Shown: positions 25,991 through 37,722, counted from the stretch's first letter. The stretch is 50,235 bases of DNA from Nevskia soli DSM 19509 (GCF_000711955.1 NZ_JONR01000036.1:1-50235), one strand, 5' to 3'. The notes: a model not told the origin generated them from the letters alone. Translations and numbers: made by a program.

Positions 25991-26620
25991 TTATTCGGGG
26001 CGCGGGAGGGCTGCGGCTTGTGCGGCCAGCCTGGTGACGGCGGGCCAGTCGCGGGCGTGCAGGAGGGCGGCGGGGGTGAGCCAGGAGCCGCCGACGCAGG
26101 CGACGTTGGGCAGGGCGAGGTAGTCGGGGGCGGTGGCGGGGGTGATGCCGCCGGTGGGGCAGAAGGTGACTTGCGGGAAGGGGCCGCCGAGGGCCTTGAG
26201 CATGGGGATGCCGCCGGCCTGGGCGGCGGGGAAGAATTTGAGGGTGTTGTAGCCGGCGGCGAGTGCGGCCATGAGGTCCGAGGGGGTCATGACGCCGGGA
26301 AGGTAGGGCCAGTCCCCTGCCCGGCCGAGGGCCAGCAGTTCGGGGGTGGCGCCGGGGCTGACGCCGAACCTTGCGCCGGCTTCACGGGCTTGCTGGAGGT
26401 CGTGCGCGTTGACGATGGTGCCGGCGCCGACGATGGCGTCCGGCACTTCCCTGGCGATGGCGCGGATGGCTTGCAGGGCGGCGGGGGTGCGCAGGGTAAC
26501 TTCCAGTACGCGGATGCCGCCTTCTACCAGGGCGCGTGCGAGAGGGACGGCCTGGGCGGCGTCGTCGATGACGATGACGGGCATGACGGGGGCGGCGCGG
26601 AGGAGGTCGTGGACGTTCAT
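25991..26620 (-). CDS. eda: KDPG aldolase (2-dehydro-3-deoxy-6-phosphogluconate aldolase)
   Basis: A 209-residue class I aldolase of the Entner-Doudoroff pathway, splitting KDPG to pyruvate and glyceraldehyde 3-phosphate. The catalytic Glu is in RVLEVTLRT, the Schiff-base Lys in YNTLKFFPA, and the phosphate loop is FCPTGGITP. The ATG at 26620 has GAGG nine bases upstream; a longer frame to 26731 reads through repeat DNA. It follows edd on the same strand after a 213-bp gap that holds an inverted pair of REP-like units, which may modulate co-transcription. Confidence 0.95.
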   Translation of the reverse strand: MNVHDLLRAAPVMPVIVIDDAAQAVPLARALVEGGIRVLEVTLRTPAALQAIRAIAREVPDAIVGAGTIVNAHDLQQAREAGARFGVSPGATPELLALGRAGDWPYLPGVMTPSDLMAALAAGYNTLKFFPAAQAGGIPMLKALGGPFPQVTFCPTGGITPATAPDYLALPNVACVGGSWLTPAALLHARDWPAVTRLAAQAAALPRPE

Positions 26621-26651
26621 GGATTTTGCCTCGGACGGACTTATTGCTGAA

Positions 26652-26762
26652 ACCCGTTCGCTCCGGGTGCCCGCGTAGCGGGTGTATCGAGGAGCCAGCG
26701 CTGCGGTCTTGCGCTTGGCCCCTCGATACAAATCGCTGCGCGATTCACTCGGGGCGAACGGG
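26652..26762. repeat. Inverted pair of REP-like units between edd and eda
   Basis: A minus-orientation unit with the CCCGC-GTA-GCGGG stem (26652-26693) faces a plus-orientation unit with the ATCGC-TG-GCGAT stem (26719-26761). A 25-bp spacer separates them. This head-to-head doublet is like BIME arrangements of REP elements and lies within the presumed edd-eda transcript. Confidence 0.75.
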
Positions 26763-26833
26763 TGTTTTTGCTGTTCATGTGTTCACAGCCTTCAACTTTG
26801 CGCTCGCGGCTTGGCGTAGTTGCCGGCGCGCGT

Positions 26834-28669
26834 TCACGCGGCGGCCGACATGGCGGCGTTGAAGATGATGCCGCCCTGCTCAGCGCCGGAGGCCATGGCG
26901 CGGGCGCTGGCGAAGAGTTCGCGGCCCATGCCGTGGTGGTTGTGTTCCATCGAGGGGACGATGACTTCGCGTTGCAGCCACTCGTCGGCGTCTACGTGGG
27001 CTTCGAGGGTGCCGGCGGTGGCGTCCAGACGAATCACGTCGCCGCTGCGGATTTTGGCGAGCGGGCCGCCGTTGAGGCATTCGGGGGTGACGTGGATGGC
27101 GGCGGGGACTTTGCCGGAGGCGCCGGACATGCGGCCGTCGGTGACGAGGGCGACTTTGAAGCCTTGATCCTGCAATACGCCTAGCGCAGGCGTGAGTTTG
27201 TGCAGTTCGGGCATGCCGTTGGCGCGGGGGCCCTGGTAGCGGACGACGGCGATGAAATCCCGATGGAGTTCACCGCGCTTGAAGGCGGCGAGGACGTCTT
27301 CCTGGTCGTCGAAGACGAGAGCTTTGGCTTCGACGATGCGGTGCTCGGGCTTGACGGCGGAGGTCTTGATGACGGCGCGGCCGAGGTTGCCGGTGAGGAG
27401 TTTGAGGCCGCCGTCGGCGCTGAAGGGGCGCTCGGCGTCGGCGAGGATCTGCGGGGCCATGCTGCAGGCGGCGGCCGGGCGCCAGTGGAGTTCGCCGCCG
27501 TAGAGGAAGGGCTCGCGGGTGTAGCGCCAGAGGCCGGGGCCGTCGACGGTTTTCACGTCCGCATGAAGCAGGCCTTCGCCGAGGAGTTCGCGCATGAGGA
27601 AGCCCATGCCGCCGGCTTGATGGAACTGGTTCACGTCGGCGCTGCCGTTGGGGTAGATGCGGGCCAGCAGGGGGACGATGTCGGAGAGGCGGTCGAAGTC
27701 GCTCCAGTCGATGACGATGCCGGCGGCGCGGGCGATGGCGACGAGATGGATGGTGTGGTTGGTGCTGCCGCCGGTGGCGAGCAGGCCGACGATGCCGTTG
27801 ACGATGGCGCGCTCGTCGATGACTTCCGCTATCGGCGTGTATTCGCCGCCCTGCCGGGTGATGCGCACGGCGCGCTGGGCGGCGGCGCGAGTGAGGGCAT
27901 CGCGCAGCGGGGTATTCGGGTTGACGAAGGCGGCGCCGGGGAGGTGCAGGCCCATGACTTCCATCAGCATCTGGTTGCTGTTGGCGGTGCCGTAGAAGGT
28001 GCAGGTGCCGGGGCCGTGGTAGGACTGCATCTCGGCTTCGAGCAGTTGCTCGCGGCTGACCTTGCCCTCGGTGTAGAGCTGGCGGATGCGGGACTTCTCG
28101 TTGTTGGCCATGCCGGAGGTCATGGGACCGGCCGGTACGAACACCGTGGGCAGGTGGCCGAACTGGAGGGCGCCGATGAGCAGGCCGGGGACGATCTTGT
28201 CGCAGACGCCCAGGCACAGCACGCCGTCGAAGACGTTGTGCGAGAGGGCGATGGCGGTGGACATGGCGATGACGTCGCGCGAGAACAGGGACAGCTCCAT
28301 GCCGGGCTGGCCCTGGGTGACGCCGTCGCACATGGCGGGCACGCCGCCGGCAAACTGGGCGACGGCGCCGGCCTTGCGGGCGGCGTCCTTGATGATCTCG
28401 GGGAAGCGCGCCAGGGGCTGGTGCGCGGAGAGCATGTCGTTGTAGGCGGAGACGATGGCGAGGTTGGGCCAGCGCGCGGCGCGCAGGGCCTGCTTGTCGT
28501 CCGCCGGGGAGGCGGCGAAGGCGTGCGCGAGGTTGGTGCAGGAGATTTGCGCGCGCGTGGTGCCGGCCTGGCGCGCGGCTTCGACGTGGCGCAGGTAGGT
28601 GGCGCGGCTGGCGGCACTGCGCTCACGGATGCGCCGGGTAACGGCGGCAACGACTGGGTGAAGACTCAT
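26834..28669 (-). CDS. edd: Phosphogluconate dehydratase
   Basis: A 611-residue IlvD/Edd-family dehydratase converting 6-phosphogluconate to KDPG, close to E. coli Edd (603). Iron-sulfur cysteines are visible in GGVPAMCDGVTQG (Cys114) and CLGVCDKIVPG (Cys156). ATGGSTNHTIHL and VTDGRMSGASGKVPAAIHVTPE are further signatures. The ATG at 28669 follows AGAGG; the upstream frame would run over the HexR operator. It is divergent from zwf, and one of two identical operator candidates sits 53 bp ahead of its start. Confidence 0.95.
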   Translation of the reverse strand: MSLHPVVAAVTRRIRERSAASRATYLRHVEAARQAGTTRAQISCTNLAHAFAASPADDKQALRAARWPNLAIVSAYNDMLSAHQPLARFPEIIKDAARKAGAVAQFAGGVPAMCDGVTQGQPGMELSLFSRDVIAMSTAIALSHNVFDGVLCLGVCDKIVPGLLIGALQFGHLPTVFVPAGPMTSGMANNEKSRIRQLYTEGKVSREQLLEAEMQSYHGPGTCTFYGTANSNQMLMEVMGLHLPGAAFVNPNTPLRDALTRAAAQRAVRITRQGGEYTPIAEVIDERAIVNGIVGLLATGGSTNHTIHLVAIARAAGIVIDWSDFDRLSDIVPLLARIYPNGSADVNQFHQAGGMGFLMRELLGEGLLHADVKTVDGPGLWRYTREPFLYGGELHWRPAAACSMAPQILADAERPFSADGGLKLLTGNLGRAVIKTSAVKPEHRIVEAKALVFDDQEDVLAAFKRGELHRDFIAVVRYQGPRANGMPELHKLTPALGVLQDQGFKVALVTDGRMSGASGKVPAAIHVTPECLNGGPLAKIRSGDVIRLDATAGTLEAHVDADEWLQREVIVPSMEHNHHGMGRELFASARAMASGAEQGGIIFNAAMSAAA

Positions 28670-28721
28670 GTCCAAGCCTCTGGAGCCGATCGGCCGGTAC
28701 GGCGGATTGGCGTGCGGATCG

Positions 28722-28736
28722 TGTATTAATACTACA
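28722..28736. promoter_or_regulatory. HexR operator candidate on the edd side
   Basis: TGTATTAATACTACA, whose reverse complement TGTAGTATTAATACA is identical to the site at 28874-28888. It matches the known HexR pattern of TGTA...TACA half-sites around an AT-rich centre (consensus near TGTAATTAAATTACA). Confidence 0.8.
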
Positions 28737-28873
28737 TGATTTGATGCGGAACGCACGCTTTACACAGCGGGGCGTCAACAAATCATCACAATCGCGAGGG
28801 TACATTACCCTGCGCCGCTGGCCCGGCCCGCATTTGCGGGCGGCGTTACGGGCTGCATCCCGGTTCATAATTG

Positions 28874-28888
28874 TGTAGTATTAATACA
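28874..28888. promoter_or_regulatory. HexR operator candidate on the zwf side
   Basis: TGTAGTATTAATACA lies 68 bp before the zwf ATG. An exact 15-bp inverted copy is near edd. The sites are 152 bp apart start to start, one per divergent promoter, and hexR itself is the third gene of the zwf unit. Confidence 0.8.
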
Positions 28889-28956
28889 TATTCCGTGCGG
28901 GCAATTTCAGGCTGATCGGGATGGGGCCCGGCTCCATCGCAAGGAGACGTAGCGAA

Positions 28957-30420
<1,464 letters not shown>

Positions 30421-30421
30421 G

Positions 30422-31147
30422 ATGACGGTCCCTGCCCCGCTGCAACTCCCGGCCTCGGTACGACAGCATCTGTTTGCGAGCGGCGCGGAGACGGCGCAGG
30501 CGTTGACGGCGCTGGTGGCGGGCTCGTTGCGGCGCGGCGTGAGCGAGCGCGGCGCGGGCTCGCTGATCGTTTCCGGCGGGCGCTCGCCGACGGCGTTTTT
30601 CGAGGCACTGTCGGTGCAGGCGCTGGCCTGGGACAAGATCGTGGTGAGCCTGGCGGACGATCGCTGGGTGGCGGCGGACGATGCGGACAGCAACGAGAAC
30701 CTGGTGCGGCGGCATCTGCTGCGCGGCGCTGCCGCGGCGGCGCGCTTCGTGCCGCTGGTGGATGTGGGCGTGACGCCGGAACAGCATCTGGCGGCGGCCG
30801 AGCAGGCGCTGGCCACGGTGCCGCATCCTTATGACGCGGTGCTGCTGGGCGTGGGCGATGACGGCCACACGGCTTCGATGTTCCCGGGCGCGGATGCCAC
30901 GCCGGCGGCGCTGGATGTGCGCCGGCCGCAGCGGCTGGCGGCGGTGACACCGAAGGATGCGCCGCACCGGCGCATCAGCCTGACCTTGCGCGCGCTACTG
31001 GATGCGCGGCTGGTGGCGATTCTCATTGCCGGCGAGGGCAAGCGCGCGGCGATCGAGCTGGCGGCGCGCAGCATGCCGGAGCAGCATCCCATCGCCGCAT
31101 TTTTGCAGCAGGATGCGGTGCCGGTGCACGTGTTCTTCAGCCCATGA
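30422..31147 (+). CDS. pgl: 6-phosphogluconolactonase (DevB type)
   Basis: A 241-residue Pgl/DevB-family hydrolase of the glucosamine-6-phosphate isomerase fold. It carries SGGRSPTAFFEALS, VSLADDRWVAADDADSNENLVRRHLL and LLGVGDDGHTASMFPG, the three standard family motifs. It hydrolyses 6-phosphogluconolactone to 6-phosphogluconate between Zwf and Edd. Its ATG follows the zwf stop by one base and its TGA overlaps the hexR ATG (ATGA at 31144-31147), so the three genes are translationally coupled. Confidence 0.94.
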   Translation: MTVPAPLQLPASVRQHLFASGAETAQALTALVAGSLRRGVSERGAGSLIVSGGRSPTAFFEALSVQALAWDKIVVSLADDRWVAADDADSNENLVRRHLLRGAAAAARFVPLVDVGVTPEQHLAAAEQALATVPHPYDAVLLGVGDDGHTASMFPGADATPAALDVRRPQRLAAVTPKDAPHRRISLTLRALLDARLVAILIAGEGKRAAIELAARSMPEQHPIAAFLQQDAVPVHVFFSP

Positions 31148-32064
31148 AGGTAGACAGCGCTACAGCCGCCGCCGAGGAAGTGCGCGTCGAGAGCGCGGCG
31201 CTGGTGCAGCAGAGTTCGCTGCTGGCGCGCATCGCGGCGACGGTGGCGGAGCTGCGCAAATCGGAGCGCGCGGTGGCGGAGCTGGTGCTGGCGCGGCCGA
31301 GCGAGGTGCTGCATCTGTCCATCGCCGAGCTGGCGCAGCGCGTGGGCGTGAGCCAGCCGACGGTGGCGCGCTTCGCCGCGGCGCTGGGCTTTTCCGGCTA
31401 CAAGGAATTCAAGCTGCGGCTGGCCCAGAGCCTGGCTTCCGGTGTGCCCTTCGTGCATCAGGACGTGGGGCCGGACGATGCGCTGGAGCTGGTGGCGCCG
31501 AAGGTGTTCGACCGCACCATCGGCGCGCTGATCAATGTGCGCAACCATCTCGACCCGGCGCAGCTGAGCCGCGCGGTGAAGATTCTGGCCAAGGCGCGGC
31601 GCATCGAGTGCTACGGCGTGGGCAACTCGGGCATCGTGGCGCTGGATGCGCAGCACAAGCTGTTCCGCTTCGGCGTGCCGGCGGTGTCCTACACCGATAC
31701 GCATACGATGGCGATGGCGGCGACGGTGCTCAAGCGCGGCGACGCGGTGGTGGCGATCTCGGCCAGCGGCCGCACCACGGACATGCTGGGCAGCGTGGAG
31801 ATCGCGCTGGAGTCCGGTGCCGAGGTGATCGCCATCACCGCCGGCGGCTCGCCGCTGGCGAAGCTGGCGAGCGTTCCGCTGTATGCGGATGTGCCGGAGG
31901 ATCCGGAAATCTACGCGCCGATGATCTCGCGCCTGGCGCACCTGGCGATCATCGACGTGCTCTGCGTCGGCGTGGCGCTGACCATGGGGCCGGCGCTGGT
32001 GAAGCGGCTGGAGCGGGCCAAGCAGACGCTACGCGACAAGCGCATCCACCAGCTGGAAAGCTAG
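31144..32064 (+). CDS. hexR: HexR-type RpiR family transcriptional regulator
   Basis: A 306-residue RpiR protein. Residues about 25-100 form the helix-turn-helix domain (LSIAELAQRVGVSQPTVARFAAALGFSGYKEFKLRLAQ), and residues about 140-290 form a SIS sugar-phosphate-binding domain (YGVGNSGIVALDAQHKLFRFG; AISASGRTTDMLG). HexR repressors are released by KDPG, the product of Edd. The genetic context (zwf, pgl, edd, eda and two identical operators) makes this identification secure. Being third in the operon means it controls itself. Pseudomonas instead places hexR divergently from zwf. Confidence 0.93.
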   Translation: MKVDSATAAAEEVRVESAALVQQSSLLARIAATVAELRKSERAVAELVLARPSEVLHLSIAELAQRVGVSQPTVARFAAALGFSGYKEFKLRLAQSLASGVPFVHQDVGPDDALELVAPKVFDRTIGALINVRNHLDPAQLSRAVKILAKARRIECYGVGNSGIVALDAQHKLFRFGVPAVSYTDTHTMAMAATVLKRGDAVVAISASGRTTDMLGSVEIALESGAEVIAITAGGSPLAKLASVPLYADVPEDPEIYAPMISRLAHLAIIDVLCVGVALTMGPALVKRLERAKQTLRDKRIHQLES

Positions 32065-32077
32065 GCCAGCTGGAAGG

Positions 32078-33301
32078 CTAGCTGGCAGGCTCGTCCCGGT
32101 AGAGCAGCTTGACCTTGGATTTGCCGGCGGCCTCGAAGGTCAAGGGGCTGGCGCCGGCGGGATAGCCGTTCTGTTGCAGGATGAAGGCCATGATGTTGAC
32201 GTAGTCTTCGTGCGGCAAGGTGCCCGGCGCGGGCGCGGGCATGTTCAGGGACAGGATCTGGAACACGTCGCCGACGCTGAACTTGGCTTGCGGGTTGGCA
32301 AAGCCCGGCCCTTTCAGCGCGGGTCCGGCACGGCCTTCGAGGGTGGGACCGTGGCAGACGGCGCAATTGCTCTGGAAGGACTGCTTGCCGGCCTCGGCCT
32401 GGTCCGGCGTGTAGAGAGCGGGCGGAACCTTGGCGTTCGCGGCCTGCTTCTTCCCGGCAACTGCAAGAAGTTGCGCCGATGGCCACCGGGTCATGGCGAA
32501 CCGCCCGGGATGGCTGGCGGCAACGGCCGGAGCCGGCGCGGGCTCCATGACGTCGGCGTAGGGTTGCAGCAGCTTTTTCAGTGCGCCCGACTGGCGCAAC
32601 TGCTCGATGCCCTGCTCGAAGCGCCGGGCTTCGGCCTCAGAGGCATCGCCGTAGAGCGCGACCAGGTTCCACTTCGCGTGCGGCTCGTCGAGGGCGCTCA
32701 TGGTTGCCGTGCTGGCCTTGCCGTGCAGACGCTGCGCAATGTAGGGACGCCACAGCATCGCCGCCGCGACGTCGCCATGGTCGAGCGCGTGCAGCGCTCC
32801 GGCGTTGTTGGCGAATACCAGCGGTGAAAGGCCCGGATGATCGGCGAAGTAGAGGTTGGGCGCGGTCATGTAGGTGACGGCGACCACGCTGTCCTTCGGC
32901 AGACGGTCCAGCGAGTCGACGGCGTGTTTGCGCGTCACCAGCACGAAGCCGGTGCGGGCATAGGGGGATGTGGCATGCACGCCCTCGGGCAGCACGGCGT
33001 CCTGCACGTCCACCGGGAAGCCCAGCACCAGTTGGCACTCGCTGCCGGTCAGCTTGTGGAATCTGCGCGGCGAGATGCCATCGTCGCCGTCGCCCTGGCC
33101 GTCGAACCAGACGATGCGCGTGGTATCGCCCTGCAGCCGGCCGACAGCCGTGGCGACGCTGACGTCCATGCGCGAAGCGGGGTTGCTTTTGTCGACACAG
33201 ACCTTGAGTTCGGCGGCCTCCGCGCCGCGGTGCATGAGCACCGCGGCGAAGAGGACCATCGAAACCAGTCGCAGTGAATTGACTTGGATTCGGTTGGCCA
33301 T
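32078..33301 (-). CDS. Fusion of XoxJ/MoxJ-like binding protein and c-type cytochrome
   Basis: A 407-residue exported protein. After a signal peptide ending near AEA (residue 29) comes a periplasmic binding-protein-like domain (about 30-252) with LKVCVDKSNPASRMD, CQLVLGFP, ATSPYARTGFVLVTR and a second lobe to LLQPYAD. This resembles the quinoprotein-dehydrogenase-associated SBP family (MoxJ/XoxJ). A Pro/Ala-rich linker leads to a class I cytochrome c domain (about 298-385) with the haem site CAVCH (313-317) and a likely axial Met354 in SLNMPAP. The PQQ dehydrogenase stop is six bases before this start, so they are co-transcribed. Usually the accessory protein and the cytochrome acceptor are separate genes (xoxJ, xoxG); here they are one chain. 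Confidence 0.82.
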   Translation of the reverse strand: MANRIQVNSLRLVSMVLFAAVLMHRGAEAAELKVCVDKSNPASRMDVSVATAVGRLQGDTTRIVWFDGQGDGDDGISPRRFHKLTGSECQLVLGFPVDVQDAVLPEGVHATSPYARTGFVLVTRKHAVDSLDRLPKDSVVAVTYMTAPNLYFADHPGLSPLVFANNAGALHALDHGDVAAAMLWRPYIAQRLHGKASTATMSALDEPHAKWNLVALYGDASEAEARRFEQGIEQLRQSGALKKLLQPYADVMEPAPAPAVAASHPGRFAMTRWPSAQLLAVAGKKQAANAKVPPALYTPDQAEAGKQSFQSNCAVCHGPTLEGRAGPALKGPGFANPQAKFSVGDVFQILSLNMPAPAPGTLPHEDYVNIMAFILQQNGYPAGASPLTFEAAGKSKVKLLYRDEPAS

Positions 33302-33307
33302 GGCTGC

Positions 33308-35038
33308 TTATTGCAGGGCAAAGACGTAGAGGTGGCCGCCGAGCGGGATGTTCTTCACGTCATCGACCATCTCGCCGCCCCAGATCGGGATGGCGCCGCC
33401 CCAGCCGGCATAGACGGCGACGAACTGCTTGCCGCCGACACGGTAGGTGGTGGGCACGCCGATGACGCCGGAGCTGAGCTGCTCGCTCTGCCACAGCACC
33501 TTGCCGGTCTTGGCGTCGAAGGCCATGAAGTGGCCGTCGGCCGAGCCAGTGAAGACCAGGCCGCCGGCAGTGGAGAGCATGCCGGCGCTCCACGGCAGGG
33601 CGCTCTCGTAGTTCCATACCTGCTTGCCGGTATTGAGGTCGATGGCCTGCACCGCGCCCCAGTTCTTGTCATCCGGGTCGTGCACCACCTTGAAGGACTC
33701 GCCGAGGAACGGCAGGCCGGCCTTGTAGCTGACGGCGCCGCCCTTCATGGTCATGCAGGTGTGGATGGTCGGCACATAGGCCATCTGGGTCTGCGGGTTG
33801 ATGGCGATGGGCCACCAGTTCTTGCCACCCAGGAAACTGGGGCAGGTGAAGACTTCCTTGTCCACCGTCGGGCGCATCGCCTCGTCGGTGTAGGGCTTGC
33901 CGTCCTTCATGCCGGCGACGGAGGTGGCGTGGGCGAACTTCTCGGCGTAGATCAGCTTGCCGTTGGTGCGGTCGATGGCGTAGAACCAGCCGTTGCGGCT
34001 GGCCGAGACCACGGCCTTGTAGGGCTTGCCTTCATAGGTGAGGTTGGTGGCGACGGTTTCGTTGGTGCCGTCGTAGTCCCAGGTGTCGTGCGGCGTGTAC
34101 TGGAAGTGCCACTTGATCTTGCCGGTGGCCGGGTTCATGGCGATGACGGAGTCGGTGTAGAGGTTCTCGCCCGGACGCAGCGTGGCCAGCCAGGGACCGG
34201 GATTGCCGACGCCCCACAGCAGGGTGTCGGTTTCCGGATCGTAGGTGCCGGTCAGCCAGGCGGCGCCGCCGCCGGTCTTGTAGGCACCCTTGGGCCAGGT
34301 GTCGCCGCCCGGCTCGGTCGGCGCGGGAATGGTGTAGGTCTTCCAGGCCATCTTGCCGGTCTTGGCGTCCATCGCCTCGATGAAGCCGCGCGCGCCGTAT
34401 TCGCCGCCGGAAACGCCGACGACGATCTTGCCCTTGACCACCAGCGGTGCCAGCGTCAGGGCATAACCCACGTCCGCCGCCTGCAGCTTCTGCTTCCACT
34501 TGATCTTGCCGGTGGGCGCATCGAAGGCGATGACGTAGTTGTCCAGCGTGGCCATGTAGACATTGTTGTCGTAAAGGGCCACGCCGCGGTTGACGACATC
34601 GCAGCAGACGGTCTTGAGGCCGACCTTGGACAGGTCATGCTCGTACTTCCAGATTTCCTTGCCGGTGGTCGCGTCGAGCGCGATCAGGTGGTTCTTCGGC
34701 GTGGTGATGAACATCATGTTGCCGTTGACGATGGGGGGCGACTCGTGGCCCTGGTCGAGCCCGGTCTTGTAATCGAACGCCACCTTGAGGCCGTTGACGT
34801 TGCCGGCGTTGACGTCGCTGAACGGCGCATAGCCATCGCTGGAGTAGTCGCGGCGATACATCAGCCAGCCTTCGTCGCTTGCGGCGGCGCCGAGCCTGGC
34901 ATCGGTAACGGATGGGTAGTCGGCCGCCTGCGCTGTCGCGCCGAATGCCGGCACCAGCAGGGTTGCAAGCATCGTTGTACAGAGCAGCAGCCGCCCCTTC
35001 AATCGGCTGTGCATCGAACCAGATATGGTCACGCTCAT
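33308..35038 (-). CDS. PQQ-dependent alcohol dehydrogenase, lanthanide-type signature
   Basis: A 576-residue periplasmic quinoprotein of the methanol/ethanol dehydrogenase family. A signal peptide ends near AQAAD. It has the vicinal disulfide Cys145-Cys146 (TVCCDVVNRG), Trp-docking propeller motifs (GGHLYVFAL, ALDATTGKEIWKYE) and no C-terminal cytochrome domain. Metal ligands by alignment from memory are Glu213 (GGEYG), Asn279 (GVGNP) and Asp321; Asp323 follows two residues on in HDTWDYDG. That Asp-x-Asp pair marks lanthanide-dependent enzymes (XoxF, PedH), whereas calcium enzymes have Ala, Ser or Thr at the second position. GGAGGAG precedes the ATG. A sigma-54 promoter lies 100-115 bp upstream. 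Likely substrates are ethanol or other short alcohols. Confidence 0.92.
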   Translation of the reverse strand: MSVTISGSMHSRLKGRLLLCTTMLATLLVPAFGATAQAADYPSVTDARLGAAASDEGWLMYRRDYSSDGYAPFSDVNAGNVNGLKVAFDYKTGLDQGHESPPIVNGNMMFITTPKNHLIALDATTGKEIWKYEHDLSKVGLKTVCCDVVNRGVALYDNNVYMATLDNYVIAFDAPTGKIKWKQKLQAADVGYALTLAPLVVKGKIVVGVSGGEYGARGFIEAMDAKTGKMAWKTYTIPAPTEPGGDTWPKGAYKTGGGAAWLTGTYDPETDTLLWGVGNPGPWLATLRPGENLYTDSVIAMNPATGKIKWHFQYTPHDTWDYDGTNETVATNLTYEGKPYKAVVSASRNGWFYAIDRTNGKLIYAEKFAHATSVAGMKDGKPYTDEAMRPTVDKEVFTCPSFLGGKNWWPIAINPQTQMAYVPTIHTCMTMKGGAVSYKAGLPFLGESFKVVHDPDDKNWGAVQAIDLNTGKQVWNYESALPWSAGMLSTAGGLVFTGSADGHFMAFDAKTGKVLWQSEQLSSGVIGVPTTYRVGGKQFVAVYAGWGGAIPIWGGEMVDDVKNIPLGGHLYVFALQ

Positions 35039-35136
35039 CTTATTCTCCTCCACTTGTCGCGCACCCGGTCGGGCAATATCGAAGCTGGTCGTGTCGGCCG
35101 CGCCACCCAGGGCCACGGCTCACGGGCGCGCTTAAA

Positions 35137-35152
35137 AGCAACTTCGATGCCA
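35137..35152 (-). promoter_or_regulatory. Sigma-54 promoter of the PQQ dehydrogenase operon
   Basis: On the minus strand TGGCAT-CGAAG-TTGCT followed by TTTA. GG and GC are separated by exactly 10 bases, as RpoN requires. Predicted start of transcription is near 35125, giving an 87-nt leader to the ATG at 35038. Confidence 0.78.
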
Positions 35153-35245
35153 TCGGCGAGAACGGCGTGATGACCGGATTTTTCCCGGGAACGGACTTCG
35201 ATCCGGCCTTCTTTCCGATGGCGGCGGTACATCGACAGGGCAGCG

Positions 35246-35263
35246 TGTCATCGCCATGGGACA
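35246..35263. promoter_or_regulatory. Candidate activator site shared by the dehydrogenase and acs promoters
   Basis: TGTC-ATCGCCATGG-GACA, a dyad with perfect 4-bp arms, lies about 77 bp from the acs -24 box and about 94 bp from the dehydrogenase -24 box. Distance and symmetry suit an enhancer site for a Fis-type sigma-54 activator. Similar sequences occur near the other sigma-54 promoters. Confidence 0.5.
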
Positions 35264-35339
35264 GTGTGTAACGGCACACGCAGTGCCGGCCACGATGTGG
35301 AGCCGTGGCTTGCAGGGGATGCGCGCAAACGACCTTGCG

Positions 35340-35355
35340 TGGCACCTTGCTTGCT
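35340..35355 (+). promoter_or_regulatory. Sigma-54 promoter of acs
   Basis: TGGCAC-CTTGC-TTGCT, an essentially consensus -24/-12 element with GG-N10-GC spacing. Predicted start is near 35367, 36 nt before the acs ATG. Confidence 0.85.
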
Positions 35356-35402
35356 AAGGGGGCAAGCCCTTTCGGGCATCAGACCGCCGCATCGAGGAGA
35401 CC

Positions 35403-37382
<1,980 letters not shown>

Positions 37383-37389
37383 GCACACA

Positions 37390-37423
37390 CGAGCCGGCCG
37401 GGAAACGGCCGGCTCGGCGTTTT
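37390..37423 (+). terminator. Terminator between acs and pqqD
   Basis: Perfect 11-bp stem CGAGCCGGCCG (37390-37400) / CGGCCGGCTCG (37406-37416), loop GGAAA, then GCG and TTTT. Located between convergent acs and pqqD, it may work in both directions. Confidence 0.75.
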
Positions 37424-37446
37424 CCGGCGCGCGCAGCCAGTCGCCG

Positions 37447-37722
37447 TCAGGCGTCCACGATCCAGCCGTGGTCGCGCGCCGCGTCGAGGAACTGGTGCAC
37501 ATCCTCGCCCAGGGTGGCGCTGTCGAAGCGGCGGGTCAGTTCGCGCGCGATGTCGTCGGCGCTGTGGCGGCCATCGCACAAGCCGAGGATGTCCGCGGCG
37601 TTCTGGTTGAGTTGCACGGCACCTTCCGGCGCGAGCAGGACATGGGCACCGCTTGCCCGCTCCCGCTGCAGGCGGATGGCAGGGGAGAGGCGCATGTGTG
37701 TGCCGCCTTTGGCTTCGGCCAT
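37447..37722 (-). CDS. pqqD: PqqD, PQQ-precursor peptide chaperone
   Basis: A 91-residue PqqD-family protein: RLSPAIRLQRERASGAHVLLAPEGAVQLNQNAADILGLCDGRHSADDIARELTRRF is the RiPP-recognition winged helix. PqqD delivers the PqqA peptide to the radical-SAM enzyme PqqE during cofactor synthesis. No pqqA, B, C or E is in the window, so this is an isolated copy. It is placed among the genes of a PQQ enzyme and has its own sigma-54 promoter. The start could be 37722 or an internal ATG at 37695; neither has a strong ribosome site. Confidence 0.88.
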   Translation of the reverse strand: MAEAKGGTHMRLSPAIRLQRERASGAHVLLAPEGAVQLNQNAADILGLCDGRHSADDIARELTRRFDSATLGEDVHQFLDAARDHGWIVDA

